DNA of 64,000 nt, from NCBI GenBank assembly GCA_017558145.1, contig JAFYWF010000063.1, positions 23,253 to 87,252 on the forward strand, given 5' to 3'. Below are positions 1 through 9,534 of this stretch, in pieces. Positions within the stretch are counted from its first letter, which is position 1; each line of letters begins with the position of its first letter. The notes under the pieces were generated by a model. The model had not been told where the DNA came from and ran no database searches. It saw only the letters and a program-made list of their open reading frames with translations. The stretch is from Lachnospiraceae bacterium. Lineage in GTDB: Bacteria; Bacillota; Clostridia; Lachnospirales; Lachnospiraceae. A program made the translations under genes and the position numbers.

Positions 1-1194
1 GAGAAACTCTTAGAGCTACAAAAGAATACTGTATTTGAACAACCAATTCTTTTTAGCGTTGTTGTTCCAGCATATGAGACAAAGGAAGAATTTTTAAAGG
101 TTGTAATAGATTCTCTTCTTCAGCAGACATATCCACACTTCGAACTTATCATTGCAGATGCAAGTAGTTCTGATAAAGTAAAAGTACAATGCGAAAAATA
201 TGTGGACACTAGAATACGTTATGTAAAATTGCAGAAGAATGCAGGAATCAGTGAAAATACGAATCAAGGAATTGCAGAAGCATCCGGAGACTATATTGGA
301 CTCTTGGACCATGATGATTATTTAACGCCAGATGCTTTATATGAAATGGTTACGGCTATAAAGAAAGGAAAAGAAAAAGGAAGAGATTACGGTTTCCTTT
401 ATTCTGATGAGGATAAATGTGATGAAACAGGAAAACATTTTTATGATCCTCATATAAAAACAGATTTTAATTTAGATTTGTTTTTAACCAATAACTATAT
501 ATGTCATTTCTGTGTAATGAAAGCAGATTTGATGAAAAACTTGCAGTTTAGAAAAGAATATGATGGCGCACAGGATTATGATATATGCTTAAGAGTAGTA
601 GCGAAACTTTGGGAAGTGAATCCAAAGGTGGAAGAATGTATCTGTCATATTCCTAAGGTGTTATATCACTGGAGATGTCATAACGATTCTACAGCAGCGA
701 ATCCACAGAGCAAACGTTATGCGTATGATGCAGGAAAGAGAGCATTGCAAGACTTTGTAGATAAAAAAGGCTGGGAGGCTACCGTAGAGGAAATGCCACA
801 TGTGGGATTTTATAAAGTGGTTTATAACGGTGGTGTATTAGCTCAGAGAGATGATGTGGCAGCCGTTGGTTATAAACGGATTCGAAATGGGAAAGTGATT
901 TCCGGAATCTATGACAAAGATGGCAAACAATTATATGAAGGTTTGCCATTCTGCTATAGTGGATACATTCATAGAGCAGTGTTGGCACAGAATGCGATTT
1001 ATATGAATATGAATCATTGGAATTTGAATCCGAAATTGAAACAGGACGTAGAGAAGTTTTTGCAACAAATAGATTCTGACAAAGATGTGGCAGAAGATAA
1101 GAAGCAAAAAGAAGTATGTGATTATTTGATTGAAAAAGGATATCGATTGTTCTGGGATCCTTCTTCGAAATCAGAACTACACAAGAAGAAGTAG
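1..1194 (+). CDS. Glycosyltransferase family 2, 5'-truncated by window edge
   Basis: The frame is open from the first base to the stop, so the true start lies outside the window; 397 residues are visible. An internal GTG at 202 is not a convincing start because homologous GT-A sequence continues upstream. The N-terminal strand SVVVPAYET (residues 19-27) is the nucleotide-sugar binding edge of a GT2 fold. DHDD (residues 103-106) is the expected metal-binding acidic motif, and a downstream AQDYDICLR block resembles the acceptor-side acidic region. It probably transfers a sugar from a nucleotide donor during surface polysaccharide synthesis at the cytoplasmic face. A second GT2 follows after 82 nt. 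Donor and acceptor sugars cannot be read from sequence. Confidence 0.9.
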   Translation, partial: EKLLELQKNTVFEQPILFSVVVPAYETKEEFLKVVIDSLLQQTYPHFELIIADASSSDKVKVQCEKYVDTRIRYVKLQKNAGISENTNQGIAEASGDYIGLLDHDDYLTPDALYEMVTAIKKGKEKGRDYGFLYSDEDKCDETGKHFYDPHIKTDFNLDLFLTNNYICHFCVMKADLMKNLQFRKEYDGAQDYDICLRVVAKLWEVNPKVEECICHIPKVLYHWRCHNDSTAANPQSKRYAYDAGKRALQDFVDKKGWEATVEEMPHVGFYKVVYNGGVLAQRDDVAAVGYKRIRNGKVISGIYDKDGKQLYEGLPFCYSGYIHRAVLAQNAIYMNMNHWNLNPKLKQDVEKFLQQIDSDKDVAEDKKQKEVCDYLIEKGYRLFWDPSSKSELHKKK

Positions 1195-1276
1195 CAATCG
1201 TGACAAGAAGCATTGGTGAAATATTTTTTCTAAAAAATGATTTAAGAATGTATAAACTTTTATAGGTAACAAATAG

Positions 1277-2245
1277 ATGAAAAGTACAGTGATTATCCCC
1301 AATTTCAATGGAATGAAGTATATAGAAAACTGCATGAAGGCTTTGGAAAAAGAAACATCCACCAAGTACCAGGTTTTGATTGTGGATAATGGCTCTACGG
1401 ATGGCTCCAGACAGTGGATAGAAGCAAACTGCCCGGAGGTGGAGCTTATTGCAATGGGAGAGAATACTGGCTTTTGTGGTGCGGTTAATGCAGGAATCAA
1501 AGCGGCACAAACACCTTATATTATTTTGTTAAATAACGATACAGAAGTAGAATATGGGTTTGTAAAGGCATTGGAAGATGCCTTAGAATCGGAAAAGAAA
1601 AGTTTTTCAGTCTCTGCTAAAATGGTAGATTTAAAAAATCCGGAAGTTTTGGATGGAACCGGGGATTTGTATTGTGCTCTTGGTTGGGCATTTGCATTAG
1701 GAAAAGGAAAAGAAGTAAAAGGCAACTACGAAAAGGCATCAGAAGTATTTTCTGCTTGCGGTGGTGCTGTTATTTATAGAAAAGAAGTTTTGGATAAGAT
1801 TGGGATTTTTGATGAGAATCACTTTGCTTATCTAGAAGATTGTGATCTTGGCTATCGAGCACAGATTTTTGGTTATCGTAATTATTACACACCTAATGCA
1901 GTGGTGAAACATGCAGGTAGTGGTGTTAGCGGATCTATGCACAATGAATTTAAGGTAAATCTTTCTTCGAAAAACAGTGTTTATTTAATATATAAAAATA
2001 TGCCACTTTTGCAGATTTTATTGAATCTCCCATTTTTAATTCCGGGATTTTTAGTAAAATATCTTTTCTTTATGAAAAAAGGTTTGGGTGAAACCTATAG
2101 AAAAGGGGTTTGGAAAGGAATTCGTCTCTGTATGAGCGAAGGCGGCAAGCAAAAAAAAGTTTTATTTTTATGGAAAAACCTTCCTAATTATGTACGCATT
2201 CAATGGGAACTTTGGTGGAATATTTTACGTAGAATTACGGGCTAA
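1277..2245 (+). CDS. Glycosyltransferase family 2, rhamnosyltransferase (WbbL)-like
   Basis: 322 residues, full length for the WbbL-like GT2 group. It shows the N-terminal STVIIPNFNG strand, VDNGSTDGS (about 37-44), a NND metal motif in LLNNDTE (84-90) and a YLEDCDLGYR acidic segment near residue 186. A hydrophobic stretch around residues 250-265 may associate it with the membrane. It lies 82 nt after the first glycosyltransferase in the same direction and is probably cotranscribed. The likely role is adding rhamnose or a similar sugar to a lipid-linked cell-surface glycan; rhamnose is an inference from family resemblance. Confidence 0.88.
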   Translation: MKSTVIIPNFNGMKYIENCMKALEKETSTKYQVLIVDNGSTDGSRQWIEANCPEVELIAMGENTGFCGAVNAGIKAAQTPYIILLNNDTEVEYGFVKALEDALESEKKSFSVSAKMVDLKNPEVLDGTGDLYCALGWAFALGKGKEVKGNYEKASEVFSACGGAVIYRKEVLDKIGIFDENHFAYLEDCDLGYRAQIFGYRNYYTPNAVVKHAGSGVSGSMHNEFKVNLSSKNSVYLIYKNMPLLQILLNLPFLIPGFLVKYLFFMKKGLGETYRKGVWKGIRLCMSEGGKQKKVLFLWKNLPNYVRIQWELWWNILRRITG

Positions 2246-2375
2246 GTGATTGTTTGCAAAGTGATTTGGATAAGTATTTTCATGTTTTTTAGTATATGAG
2301 AATATACTTGAACGTAAGACTAGGAAGTGCTAATATATAATTGTACTTAAAAAAGAACAATAAGGGGGATTTCTC

Positions 2376-4100
2376 ATGAAAAAGAAAAAAGGACTTGGGG
2401 TTCGTAGTTTTCGAACAGAATTATTGCTGATTTGTATTGTACCTTTAGTTGCGTTGGTAATCATTATTATTTCCGTTGCAGCATCCAGTATGAAGGAAGG
2501 GATGCAACAGCAGGCAATTCAGTCTTTGCAAGCATCTGCAACAGCTGTGAAAGCCTCCTATTCAAGTATGAATGATGGGGATTTTTATGTAGATAACAAT
2601 GGTAACTTTATGAAAGGTGATTATAATATCACCAAGAATATGGAAGATATAGATGAATACAGCAGAGGTTTAGCTACAGATGTTACCATATTCTTTGGAG
2701 ATACCCGTATGGCAACTTCTCTTTTAGATACCTCAGGAAATCGTATCATCGGAACACAAGCCAATGAACAGGTGGCACAGACAGTATTACATAAAGGCGA
2801 AATATTTACATCCTATAGTACTACGATTAATAACCAAAATTATTATTGCTATTATCTCCCATTAGAAAATCCGGATGGAAGTATCGTTGGTATGGTTTTT
2901 GCAGGTCAGCCTAGTGAAGAAATTGATGCTTTTATTGTTTCCAAAACATCTGCTGTAAGTGTTATTGCAGTAATATGTGCAGTTGTAATTTCCATTGCTG
3001 CTATTCTGATTGCCGGTAGGATTGTAAAAATTGTAATTGGAATTGAAACTGTGTTGGATGATCTTGCGGAAGGAAATTTGGTTTCTAATATTGATGCCAA
3101 AATTTTAAAACGTAAAGACGAATTTGGTTCCAGTGCGAAAGCAATGGATAAATTGCAAAAAGAATTGAGAAAAATTATCGGAAATATTCAGGTTTCAGCG
3201 GGAGAAGTGTTGAAAGATGGAAATAAATTAGAGTCCATTGCAGTTCAGACCAATACCACAGCCGAGGAAGTGAGTTCTGCAGTAGAGGATATTTCTAAGG
3301 GAGCTCAGTCACAGGCAGAAGATACCGAGAATGCAACCATGCAAGTGGATCAGATGGGTAAATTGATTCAGGCTATTGTTGAAAATGTGGAAAATTTAAA
3401 TACTACTTCATTAGCTATGAAAAAAACAGGGGAAGCTTCTGCAAACACTATGAGGGAACTGAGTGAATATAATGATAAAACAGCAGAGGCTATTTATAAA
3501 GTTTTCGAAAATGTTAAGGCAACGGATGATTCTGTAAAAGATATTTCAACGGCGGTTGATTTGATTACTAATATTGCAAGTCAGACAAATCTTTTGTCTC
3601 TAAATGCATCCATTGAGGCCGCCAGAGCGGGAGAAGCAGGTAGAGGATTTGCAGTGGTGGCAACCGAGATATCAAAACTTGCTGACGAATCGAATGAATC
3701 TGCTAAGAAAATTCAGGAGATTATTCAGGTATTGGCTAATGATTCCAAGAATTCCATGCGATTAATGGAAGAGGTGAAAGAAACTTTAGCACAACAGCAA
3801 GAAAAACTTGCAGCAACTAAGGATCAATTCGAAGATGTTATCCGAGATATTGAAATATCAAGGAAAGATACAAATATGATTAATGAGCAATCAAAAGAGT
3901 GTGACGATGCCAGACAGAATGTAGTAGGTATTATTGAAAATTTATCTGCAGTATCAGAGGAAAATGCTGCAGCTACGGAAGAAACAACAGCTTCTATGCA
4001 GGAATTGAATGCTACAATTAGTTTAGTGGCAGAATCTGCGGTAACATTAAAGGATTTAGCAGTTTCTTTAGATGAAGAAATTAAATTTTTTAAATTATAA
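2376..4100 (+). CDS. Methyl-accepting chemotaxis protein
   Basis: 574 residues. TM helix 1 is at about 15-37, followed by an extracytoplasmic sensor of about 150 residues (Cache-like), TM helix 2 at about 188-212, a HAMP linker and a long coiled-coil signalling domain. The signalling tip carries the conserved kinase-control hairpin ([17 protein letters not shown], about 408-424). It should report a small-molecule ligand to CheA/CheW at the receptor array. The SD AAGGGGGA stands just before ATG 2376, and an intrinsic terminator follows directly, so it is probably monocistronic although it sits among polysaccharide genes. The ligand is unknown. Confidence 0.95.
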   Translation: MKKKKGLGVRSFRTELLLICIVPLVALVIIIISVAASSMKEGMQQQAIQSLQASATAVKASYSSMNDGDFYVDNNGNFMKGDYNITKNMEDIDEYSRGLATDVTIFFGDTRMATSLLDTSGNRIIGTQANEQVAQTVLHKGEIFTSYSTTINNQNYYCYYLPLENPDGSIVGMVFAGQPSEEIDAFIVSKTSAVSVIAVICAVVISIAAILIAGRIVKIVIGIETVLDDLAEGNLVSNIDAKILKRKDEFGSSAKAMDKLQKELRKIIGNIQVSAGEVLKDGNKLESIAVQTNTTAEEVSSAVEDISKGAQSQAEDTENATMQVDQMGKLIQAIVENVENLNTTSLAMKKTGEASANTMRELSEYNDKTAEAIYKVFENVKATDDSVKDISTAVDLITNIASQTNLLSLNASIEAARAGEAGRGFAVVATEISKLADESNESAKKIQEIIQVLANDSKNSMRLMEEVKETLAQQQEKLAATKDQFEDVIRDIEISRKDTNMINEQSKECDDARQNVVGIIENLSAVSEENAAATEETTASMQELNATISLVAESAVTLKDLAVSLDEEIKFFKL

Positions 4101-4112
4101 AGAGGATCAGAT

Positions 4113-4142
4113 AAAAAACCACAGTTTTTCTGTGGTTTTTTT
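4113..4142 (+). terminator. Intrinsic terminator after the chemoreceptor gene
   Basis: A perfect 12-bp stem (4113-4124 with 4130-4141) with a loop of five T and a trailing T run, 12 nt after the stop codon of the chemoreceptor. Confidence 0.9.
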
Positions 4143-4217
4143 GTAAGTGAAAAATAGGTTGTTTTTTTTGTAATAATATTGTAAAATATTAGCTATGTAT
4201 AGAATTGGGTGGCTAAT

Positions 4218-5627
4218 ATGATTAAAGACAACCAAAAGTATTTTAATGGATTACATGTTTTTTTGGATGCCCTTGCGATTGCAGGCTCATATCTGCTTGC
4301 ATGGTATCTGAAATTCGAAGGACCTTTTGTAACAGAGGGTGCAGGAGCTCTTCCGATGAGCTTCTATTTAAGTGCTCTCTATTTTTTGGTGCCGGGATAT
4401 TTAGTTTTATATTATTGGTTTAAATTATATACTCCAAAAAGATCACAGACGTTGGAGAAGGAAATCTTAGATATTATCAAGGTAAACACCATAGGTGTTG
4501 CATTTTTCTTAATGGCGATTACCGCTTTTAAGTTAGGTGATGGTAACTTTTCCCGTATTTTGATTGGTTTGTTTTATGTAATTAATGTTGTAATTACCTT
4601 ATTATTTCGTATTGTTCTTCGTACCTCTCTAAGGTATTTTAGAAAAAAAGGATATAATCTAAAACATATCTTGTTGGTAGGTTATTCCAGAGCGGCAGAA
4701 GAATATATTAATCGAATTAATGCAAATCCTCAATGGGGATATGTGGTAAGGGGAATTCTGGACGACCATGTACCGGCAGGAACTCAGTATAAAGGTGTAA
4801 AGGTGATAGGAACCATAGAAAATTTGGAAGTGGTTCTGCCTTTAAGTCATTTAGATGAAATCGCAGTAACACTGGCTTTGTCTGATTATGATATTTTGGA
4901 ACAAATTGTAAGTTTATGTGAAAAATCAGGTGTGCACACTAAGTTTATACCGGATTATAACAGTTTGATTCCGAACAAACCATATACAGAAGATTTGAAT
5001 GGTCTTCCGGTGATTAATATTCGATATGTACCGTTAACCAATACGATTAATAAAATGGCAAAGCGTTTGGTGGATATTATTGGATCTGCTTGTGGTTTGA
5101 TTATTCTTTCACCATTACTTTTAGTGTTGGCAATTTTAGTAAAAGTAACCAGCAAAGGACCTATTATTTTTAAACAAGAAAGAGTTGGTCTTCATAATAA
5201 AAAATTCAACATGTATAAGTTTCGTTCTATGAAGGTGCAAACGGAAGCGGAAGAACGAAAAGGATGGACGGTGAAAAATGATCCTCGAGTTACCAAAATT
5301 GGTGCATTTATGCGAAAAACCAGTTTGGATGAACTTCCACAGTTATGGAATATTTTTGTAGGAGACATGAGTATCGTTGGGCCAAGACCGGAGCGTCCGC
5401 AGTTTGTTGAAAAGTTTAGGGAAGAAATTCCAAGATATATGATTAAGCATCAGGTGAGACCAGGACTGACTGGTTGGGCACAGGTAAATGGCTACCGAGG
5501 TGATACTTCTATACGAAGAAGGATTGAATGTGATTTATATTACATTGAAAACTGGAGTATGGTTTTAGATATAAAAATTATGTTTATGACTGTGTTCAAA
5601 GGTTTCGTAAATGAAAATGCGTATTAA
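4218..5627 (+). CDS. Polyprenyl-phosphate sugar-1-phosphate transferase (WcaJ/PglC superfamily)
   Basis: Initiates glycan assembly by moving a sugar-1-phosphate from a nucleotide sugar to undecaprenyl phosphate. The N-terminal half has four hydrophobic segments and a Rossmann-like region (about 150-260). The C-terminal half is the bacterial sugar transferase domain with KRLVDIIGS, a re-entrant membrane helix, KQERVG, FRSMK, and the DELPQLWN and GDMSIVGPRPE catalytic blocks. ATG 4218 is preferred because GGGTGG stands 6-11 nt before it; an in-frame GTG at 4209 would add three residues with no SD. It belongs functionally with the neighbouring glycosyltransferases and the LCP protein. The sugar is not predictable. 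Confidence 0.93.
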   Translation: MIKDNQKYFNGLHVFLDALAIAGSYLLAWYLKFEGPFVTEGAGALPMSFYLSALYFLVPGYLVLYYWFKLYTPKRSQTLEKEILDIIKVNTIGVAFFLMAITAFKLGDGNFSRILIGLFYVINVVITLLFRIVLRTSLRYFRKKGYNLKHILLVGYSRAAEEYINRINANPQWGYVVRGILDDHVPAGTQYKGVKVIGTIENLEVVLPLSHLDEIAVTLALSDYDILEQIVSLCEKSGVHTKFIPDYNSLIPNKPYTEDLNGLPVINIRYVPLTNTINKMAKRLVDIIGSACGLIILSPLLLVLAILVKVTSKGPIIFKQERVGLHNKKFNMYKFRSMKVQTEAEERKGWTVKNDPRVTKIGAFMRKTSLDELPQLWNIFVGDMSIVGPRPERPQFVEKFREEIPRYMIKHQVRPGLTGWAQVNGYRGDTSIRRRIECDLYYIENWSMVLDIKIMFMTVFKGFVNENAY

Positions 5628-5656
5628 ACGGTTTGTTTCATATGATTTTATGCACA

Positions 5657-5675
5657 CAAGTGATTTTATCACTTG
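5657..5675. other. Short perfect hairpin between priming transferase and LCP gene
   Basis: CAAGTGAT and ATCACTTG form an 8-bp stem with a three-base loop. No T run follows, so it is either a weak or factor-dependent end of the upstream unit or an operator-like palindrome before the LCP gene. Confidence 0.4.
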
Positions 5676-5740
5676 ACGTATATGTCCTTGAAAGTGAGTG
5701 CGGGGACTATAATTTACTTAGATGAGAAGGAAGAAAGAAA

Positions 5741-6841
5741 ATGGCGACTAAGAAAGTACAACCAACGGCGAAGAAAAAGAAAAGAAAAAAAGCACAGAAA
5801 AATAACAAACGAATTATTCTTTTTGTGGTAGAAATGATCGTTCTTGTTATTTTGCTTGTGGTTTTATACATGGTGTTAAAAGCAGACAAGGTTAATAAAG
5901 TTACGATTGACAGGGAAAATATTGTAGTGAACGAAACAGTAGAAAACAATGTTGCATTAAAAGGATATCGTAATATTGCGTTATTTGGTGTTGATGCCAG
6001 AGATAAATCTTTAGGTAAAGGGAATCGTACTGACACTATTATGATAGCATCTATCAATCAGGAAAATGGTGAAGTAAGATTGGTAAGTGTTTATCGTGAT
6101 ACTTACCTGAACCTTGGTAATGACAGTTACAACAAATGTAATGCTGCTTATGCTAAAGGTGGTCCTGAACAGGCAATCAATATGTTGAATATGAACCTGG
6201 ACTTAAATATTGAAGACTATGTTACCGTAGGTTTTACAGGATTAATTGAAACTGTAGATGCCTTAGGTGGTGTTGAAATCGAAATTTTAGAAGAAGAAAT
6301 CAGACACTTGAATAACTATCAGATTAGTATGGTGGGAACCAGTACTGATGGAAAAACATTTACAGCAACAGAAGGAAAAGATTATATTGCTGTAACTCAT
6401 GCAGGAAAACAGACCTTGAATGGTCTTCAGGCAACTGCTTATTGTCGTGTACGTCAGGTTGGGGATGACTTTATGCGTGCTCAGAGACAGAGAGATGTTT
6501 TAAGTGCTATTATGGAAAAGGCAAAAGAAGCTTCTCCTGCAACTTTAAACAAAATTTTAGACAAAGTATTGCCTTATGTATCTACTTCTCTTGATGTGGA
6601 TGAAATGGTAGGAGTTCTTGGTGAAGTAAACAAATATAGTATTGTTGCAAAAGATGGTTTCCCATTTGCACAGTATCGTGATACAGGAAACTTAGGAAGT
6701 AAAGGTAGTTGTGTATTTCCTGTTGACTTAAAAGCTAATGTTGTTGAACTTCACAATTTCTTATTTGAATCTGAAGAATATGAAATTTCTGAAGAAGTTA
6801 GATCCTATAGCCAGAAAATTTCTGCTGATACAGGAAGATAG
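5741..6841 (+). CDS. LytR-CpsA-Psr (LCP) family glycopolymer ligase
   Basis: 366 residues: a Lys-rich cytoplasmic N-terminus, one TM helix (about 26-48), and an extracellular LCP domain starting at the IALFGVDARD strand. It contains the R/D-rich motifs of the family: NRTDTIMIASI, VSVYRDTYLNL, LGGVEIEI and CRVRQVGDDFMRAQRQ. LCP enzymes move lipid-linked glycopolymers onto peptidoglycan outside the membrane, which fits the neighbouring polysaccharide genes. SD-like AGAAGGAAG precedes ATG 5741. A long perfect inverted repeat follows the gene. Confidence 0.93.
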   Translation: MATKKVQPTAKKKKRKKAQKNNKRIILFVVEMIVLVILLVVLYMVLKADKVNKVTIDRENIVVNETVENNVALKGYRNIALFGVDARDKSLGKGNRTDTIMIASINQENGEVRLVSVYRDTYLNLGNDSYNKCNAAYAKGGPEQAINMLNMNLDLNIEDYVTVGFTGLIETVDALGGVEIEILEEEIRHLNNYQISMVGTSTDGKTFTATEGKDYIAVTHAGKQTLNGLQATAYCRVRQVGDDFMRAQRQRDVLSAIMEKAKEASPATLNKILDKVLPYVSTSLDVDEMVGVLGEVNKYSIVAKDGFPFAQYRDTGNLGSKGSCVFPVDLKANVVELHNFLFESEEYEISEEVRSYSQKISADTGR

Positions 6842-6870
6842 TATTCGAATCTAATATATTACTAAAGTAT

Positions 6871-6913
6871 ACGGGTTGTTGTTAGTGTGGTTGCGAATTT
6901 AACAACAACCCGT
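6871..6913 (+). terminator. Inverted repeat, probable terminator after the LCP gene
   Basis: Perfect 14-bp arms (6871-6884 and 6900-6913) with a 15-nt loop. The sequence after the stem is only mildly T-rich, so release may be inefficient. Confidence 0.65.
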
Positions 6914-6969
6914 GTTTATGTATAATAAAAAATGATAAATAGTATAATTCTAGAAGCAGAGTAACGAAA

Positions 6970-7899
6970 ATGGAAAAAAAGATAGATGTTATAATTCCTA
7001 TTTATAAACCTAATAAAGATTTTATAGATGTAATTGAAAAGTTACAAAATCAGACCGTGAAGCCGAATAAAATTATTCTAATGAATACAGAAGAAGAGTT
7101 TGCCAGAAAGTTTCTGGAGGCGTCACAAATATTAATTAAATATGATAACGTTGAAATATATCATGTTTCTGAGACAGAATTTGATCACGGCAAAACTAGA
7201 GATATGGGAGTACAATATTCAAATGCACCTTATTTTTTGTGCATGACCCAGGATGCCATTCCGGCAGATGAATTTTTGATTGAAGAATTGTTAAAGGTAT
7301 TGGAACAAGAGGGAATTTCTTCTGTTTATGGACAGCAGTTAGCAAGAAAAAATGCACATTTGTTAGAAAATTTCACAAGGAAATTTAATTATCCGAACGA
7401 AAGTCGTATCAAAAGTAAAGAGGATTTACAAGAGCTTGGAATCAAAACATATTTTTGCTCTAATGTTTGTGCAGCTTATAAAAGAGATATATATGACAGT
7501 ATGGGTGGATTTATTAAGAAAACTATTTTTAATGAGGATATGATTTATGCGGCGGCAGTCATTCATGCAGGTTATAAAATAGGCTATGTAGCCAAAGCAC
7601 AAGTGATACATTCTCATTATTATACCGGAAAGCAGCAGTTTCACCGTAACTTTGATTTAGGAGTTTCCCAAGCGGATCATCCTCATATTTTTGAAAATGT
7701 ACCTTCAGAAAAAGAGGGTGGAAAATTAGTTTCTAACACATTGAAATTTTTGGTAGAGGAAAAGCATTTAGGACTGATTTTTCCGTTTGTTTATCAGTGT
7801 GGATGTAAATATTTGGGGTATCGAATGGGAAAAGCATATAAAAAAATCCCTATGTGGCTTATAAAAAAATGCAGTATGAATCGAAACTACTGGAAATAA
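6970..7899 (+). CDS. Glycosyltransferase family 2, rhamnosyltransferase-like
   Basis: 309 residues with the GT2 N-terminal strand DVIIPIYKP (about 6-14). HGKTRDMGV (about 74-82) and the metal-binding segment TQDAIPADE (about 94-102) are typical of the RfbF/rhamnosyltransferase-like branch, and FNEDMIYA supplies the late acidic region. The C-terminus is basic, with aromatic residues suited to membrane contact. The SD is weak. It completes the set of polysaccharide genes that begins before the window. The substrate is inferred only at family level. Confidence 0.87.
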   Translation: MEKKIDVIIPIYKPNKDFIDVIEKLQNQTVKPNKIILMNTEEEFARKFLEASQILIKYDNVEIYHVSETEFDHGKTRDMGVQYSNAPYFLCMTQDAIPADEFLIEELLKVLEQEGISSVYGQQLARKNAHLLENFTRKFNYPNESRIKSKEDLQELGIKTYFCSNVCAAYKRDIYDSMGGFIKKTIFNEDMIYAAAVIHAGYKIGYVAKAQVIHSHYYTGKQQFHRNFDLGVSQADHPHIFENVPSEKEGGKLVSNTLKFLVEEKHLGLIFPFVYQCGCKYLGYRMGKAYKKIPMWLIKKCSMNRNYWK

Positions 7900-7950
7900 T
7901 ATTCTTATGTGGAAGAGTAAAAAACTATGATAGTATCCTTATTTTATGAA

Positions 7951-7973
7951 TTGTAATTTTTATAAAATTACAA
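7951..7973. other. AT-rich perfect hairpin after the glycosyltransferase
   Basis: TTGTAATTTT and AAAATTACAA pair around a three-base loop. It lies in the gap between the glycosyltransferase and the htrA-type gene and lacks a T tract. It may be a weak terminator or a regulatory palindrome. Confidence 0.35.
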
Positions 7974-8106
7974 GAATTACGACACAAAATAGACACAATT
8001 AAAAGATATACTGTTAACGAAAATAAGGAAAAGTGAAAGTAAAAATGTTATATATATCATTTTTCAAACAGTTATTTTAAAAGTAAAAAGAAAAGGATGT
8101 GTTTTT

Positions 8107-9444
8107 ATGTATAATAATCAGGAAAATAGTTATAGCACAGGAGGAAATTATTCTTCAGGATATCAGGGATACAATTATGGAGAAAATCGTAGTTACAATT
8201 ATTATGAAACCCCACGTCCGAAGAAGAAAAAGAAAACAGGAAAGATAATATTTATTATTTTTGTATTGTTTCTCGGTTTTGGCGGCAGTGCAGTGGCAGG
8301 ATATTTTTTAGGAAATAATTATTTTTCAAAAAATGTGACTTCAACATCAGTAGTAGAGGAATTACCACCTGTTGAAGAAGTAGAAATTCAAAAACCTGAG
8401 ATTAGTGAATCCGGAATTGAAAGTACTCAAATAGTGACAGCAGTAGTAACAGATGTTACCAATGTAGTGGAGGAGGTTATGCCATCTGTAGTTTCTATTA
8501 CCAACACTTCTGTCATTACTCAGAATTTTTGGGGACAGCAGTTTCAAAGTGAAAATCAGTCCAGTGGATCAGGCATTATTGTTGGAGAAAATGATACAGA
8601 GCTTTTAATCGTAACCAACAACCACGTTATTTCAGATGCTACAGAATTGAAAGTGCAGTTTATTGATGGAAGTATTGCGGATGCTAAAGTGAAAGGAACG
8701 GATGTCAATATGGATTTGGCAGTCATAGCAGTTTCTTTAGAGTCCTTAGAACGTGAAACTATTTCGAATATCTCTATTGCAGTATTAGGTGATTCTGAAA
8801 GTCTGAAAGTGGGAGAACCGGCTATTGCGATTGGAAATGCTTTAGGATATGGGCAATCAGTAACCACAGGAGTGATTAGTGCTTTAAATCGTCAGATAGA
8901 AATGAGCGAAGATGGGGCAACTACAGGAACTTTGATTCAGACAGATGCGGCTATAAATCCCGGGAATTCGGGTGGAGCTCTTTTAAATGTAAGAGGCGAA
9001 GTAGTCGGAATAAATTCTAATAAAATCGGTGGAAGTACAATTGAAGGAATGGGATATGCAATTCCAATTTCTAATGCGAAACCAATTATTGAAGAATTAA
9101 TGAATCGTGAAACTAAGGATAAAGTTGCAGCAGCTAAAAAAGGATATTTAGGAATTTCAGGATTGGATGTAACCTATGAAGTATCTCAGATGTATGGAAT
9201 GCCTATGGGGGTTTATGTAGCCCAGGTATATGATGGTGCAGCGGCTAGGGCAGGAATGTTAAAGGGTGATATTATTACTGCATTCGAAGGAAGCAGTGTG
9301 AATACCATGGAAGACTTACAAGGTTATTTGGAATATTATGAGGTAGGAGAAACGGTATTAATTACGATTCAAAGACCGGGAGCAGGAGCCTATATTGAAG
9401 AAAAGATTTCAGTAACTTTGGGAGCTCAAACACAAATTCCTTAA
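8107..9444 (+). CDS. HtrA/DegP-type trypsin-like serine protease with PDZ domain
   Basis: 445 residues. A Tyr/Asn/Gly-rich cytoplasmic N-terminus is followed by a Lys patch and one TM helix (about 46-67), so the protease domain is extracellular. The catalytic triad is intact: His173 in TNNHVIS, Asp203 in NMDLAVI and Ser288 in PGNSGGAL. One PDZ domain covers about 345-440. HtrA proteins degrade or refold damaged exported proteins. AAAGGATG provides the SD before ATG 8107. It stands alone on its own transcript, as far as can be seen. Confidence 0.95.
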   Translation: MYNNQENSYSTGGNYSSGYQGYNYGENRSYNYYETPRPKKKKKTGKIIFIIFVLFLGFGGSAVAGYFLGNNYFSKNVTSTSVVEELPPVEEVEIQKPEISESGIESTQIVTAVVTDVTNVVEEVMPSVVSITNTSVITQNFWGQQFQSENQSSGSGIIVGENDTELLIVTNNHVISDATELKVQFIDGSIADAKVKGTDVNMDLAVIAVSLESLERETISNISIAVLGDSESLKVGEPAIAIGNALGYGQSVTTGVISALNRQIEMSEDGATTGTLIQTDAAINPGNSGGALLNVRGEVVGINSNKIGGSTIEGMGYAIPISNAKPIIEELMNRETKDKVAAAKKGYLGISGLDVTYEVSQMYGMPMGVYVAQVYDGAAARAGMLKGDIITAFEGSSVNTMEDLQGYLEYYEVGETVLITIQRPGAGAYIEEKISVTLGAQTQIP

Positions 9445-9534
9445 AAGTCTGAAAAATGATGATTATAGTGTGAAAGACAGTAATTTTCACAATTGGAAAG
9501 GGCACCACTAGAAAATAGTGGAATGGAGATAATT

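Noticed and set aside
779..1510. 243-codon minus-strand open frame opposite the first two glycosyltransferases
   Set aside because: It spans the end of one and the start of another well-supported GT2 gene, has no SD and no recognisable domain; composition is that of an antisense shadow.
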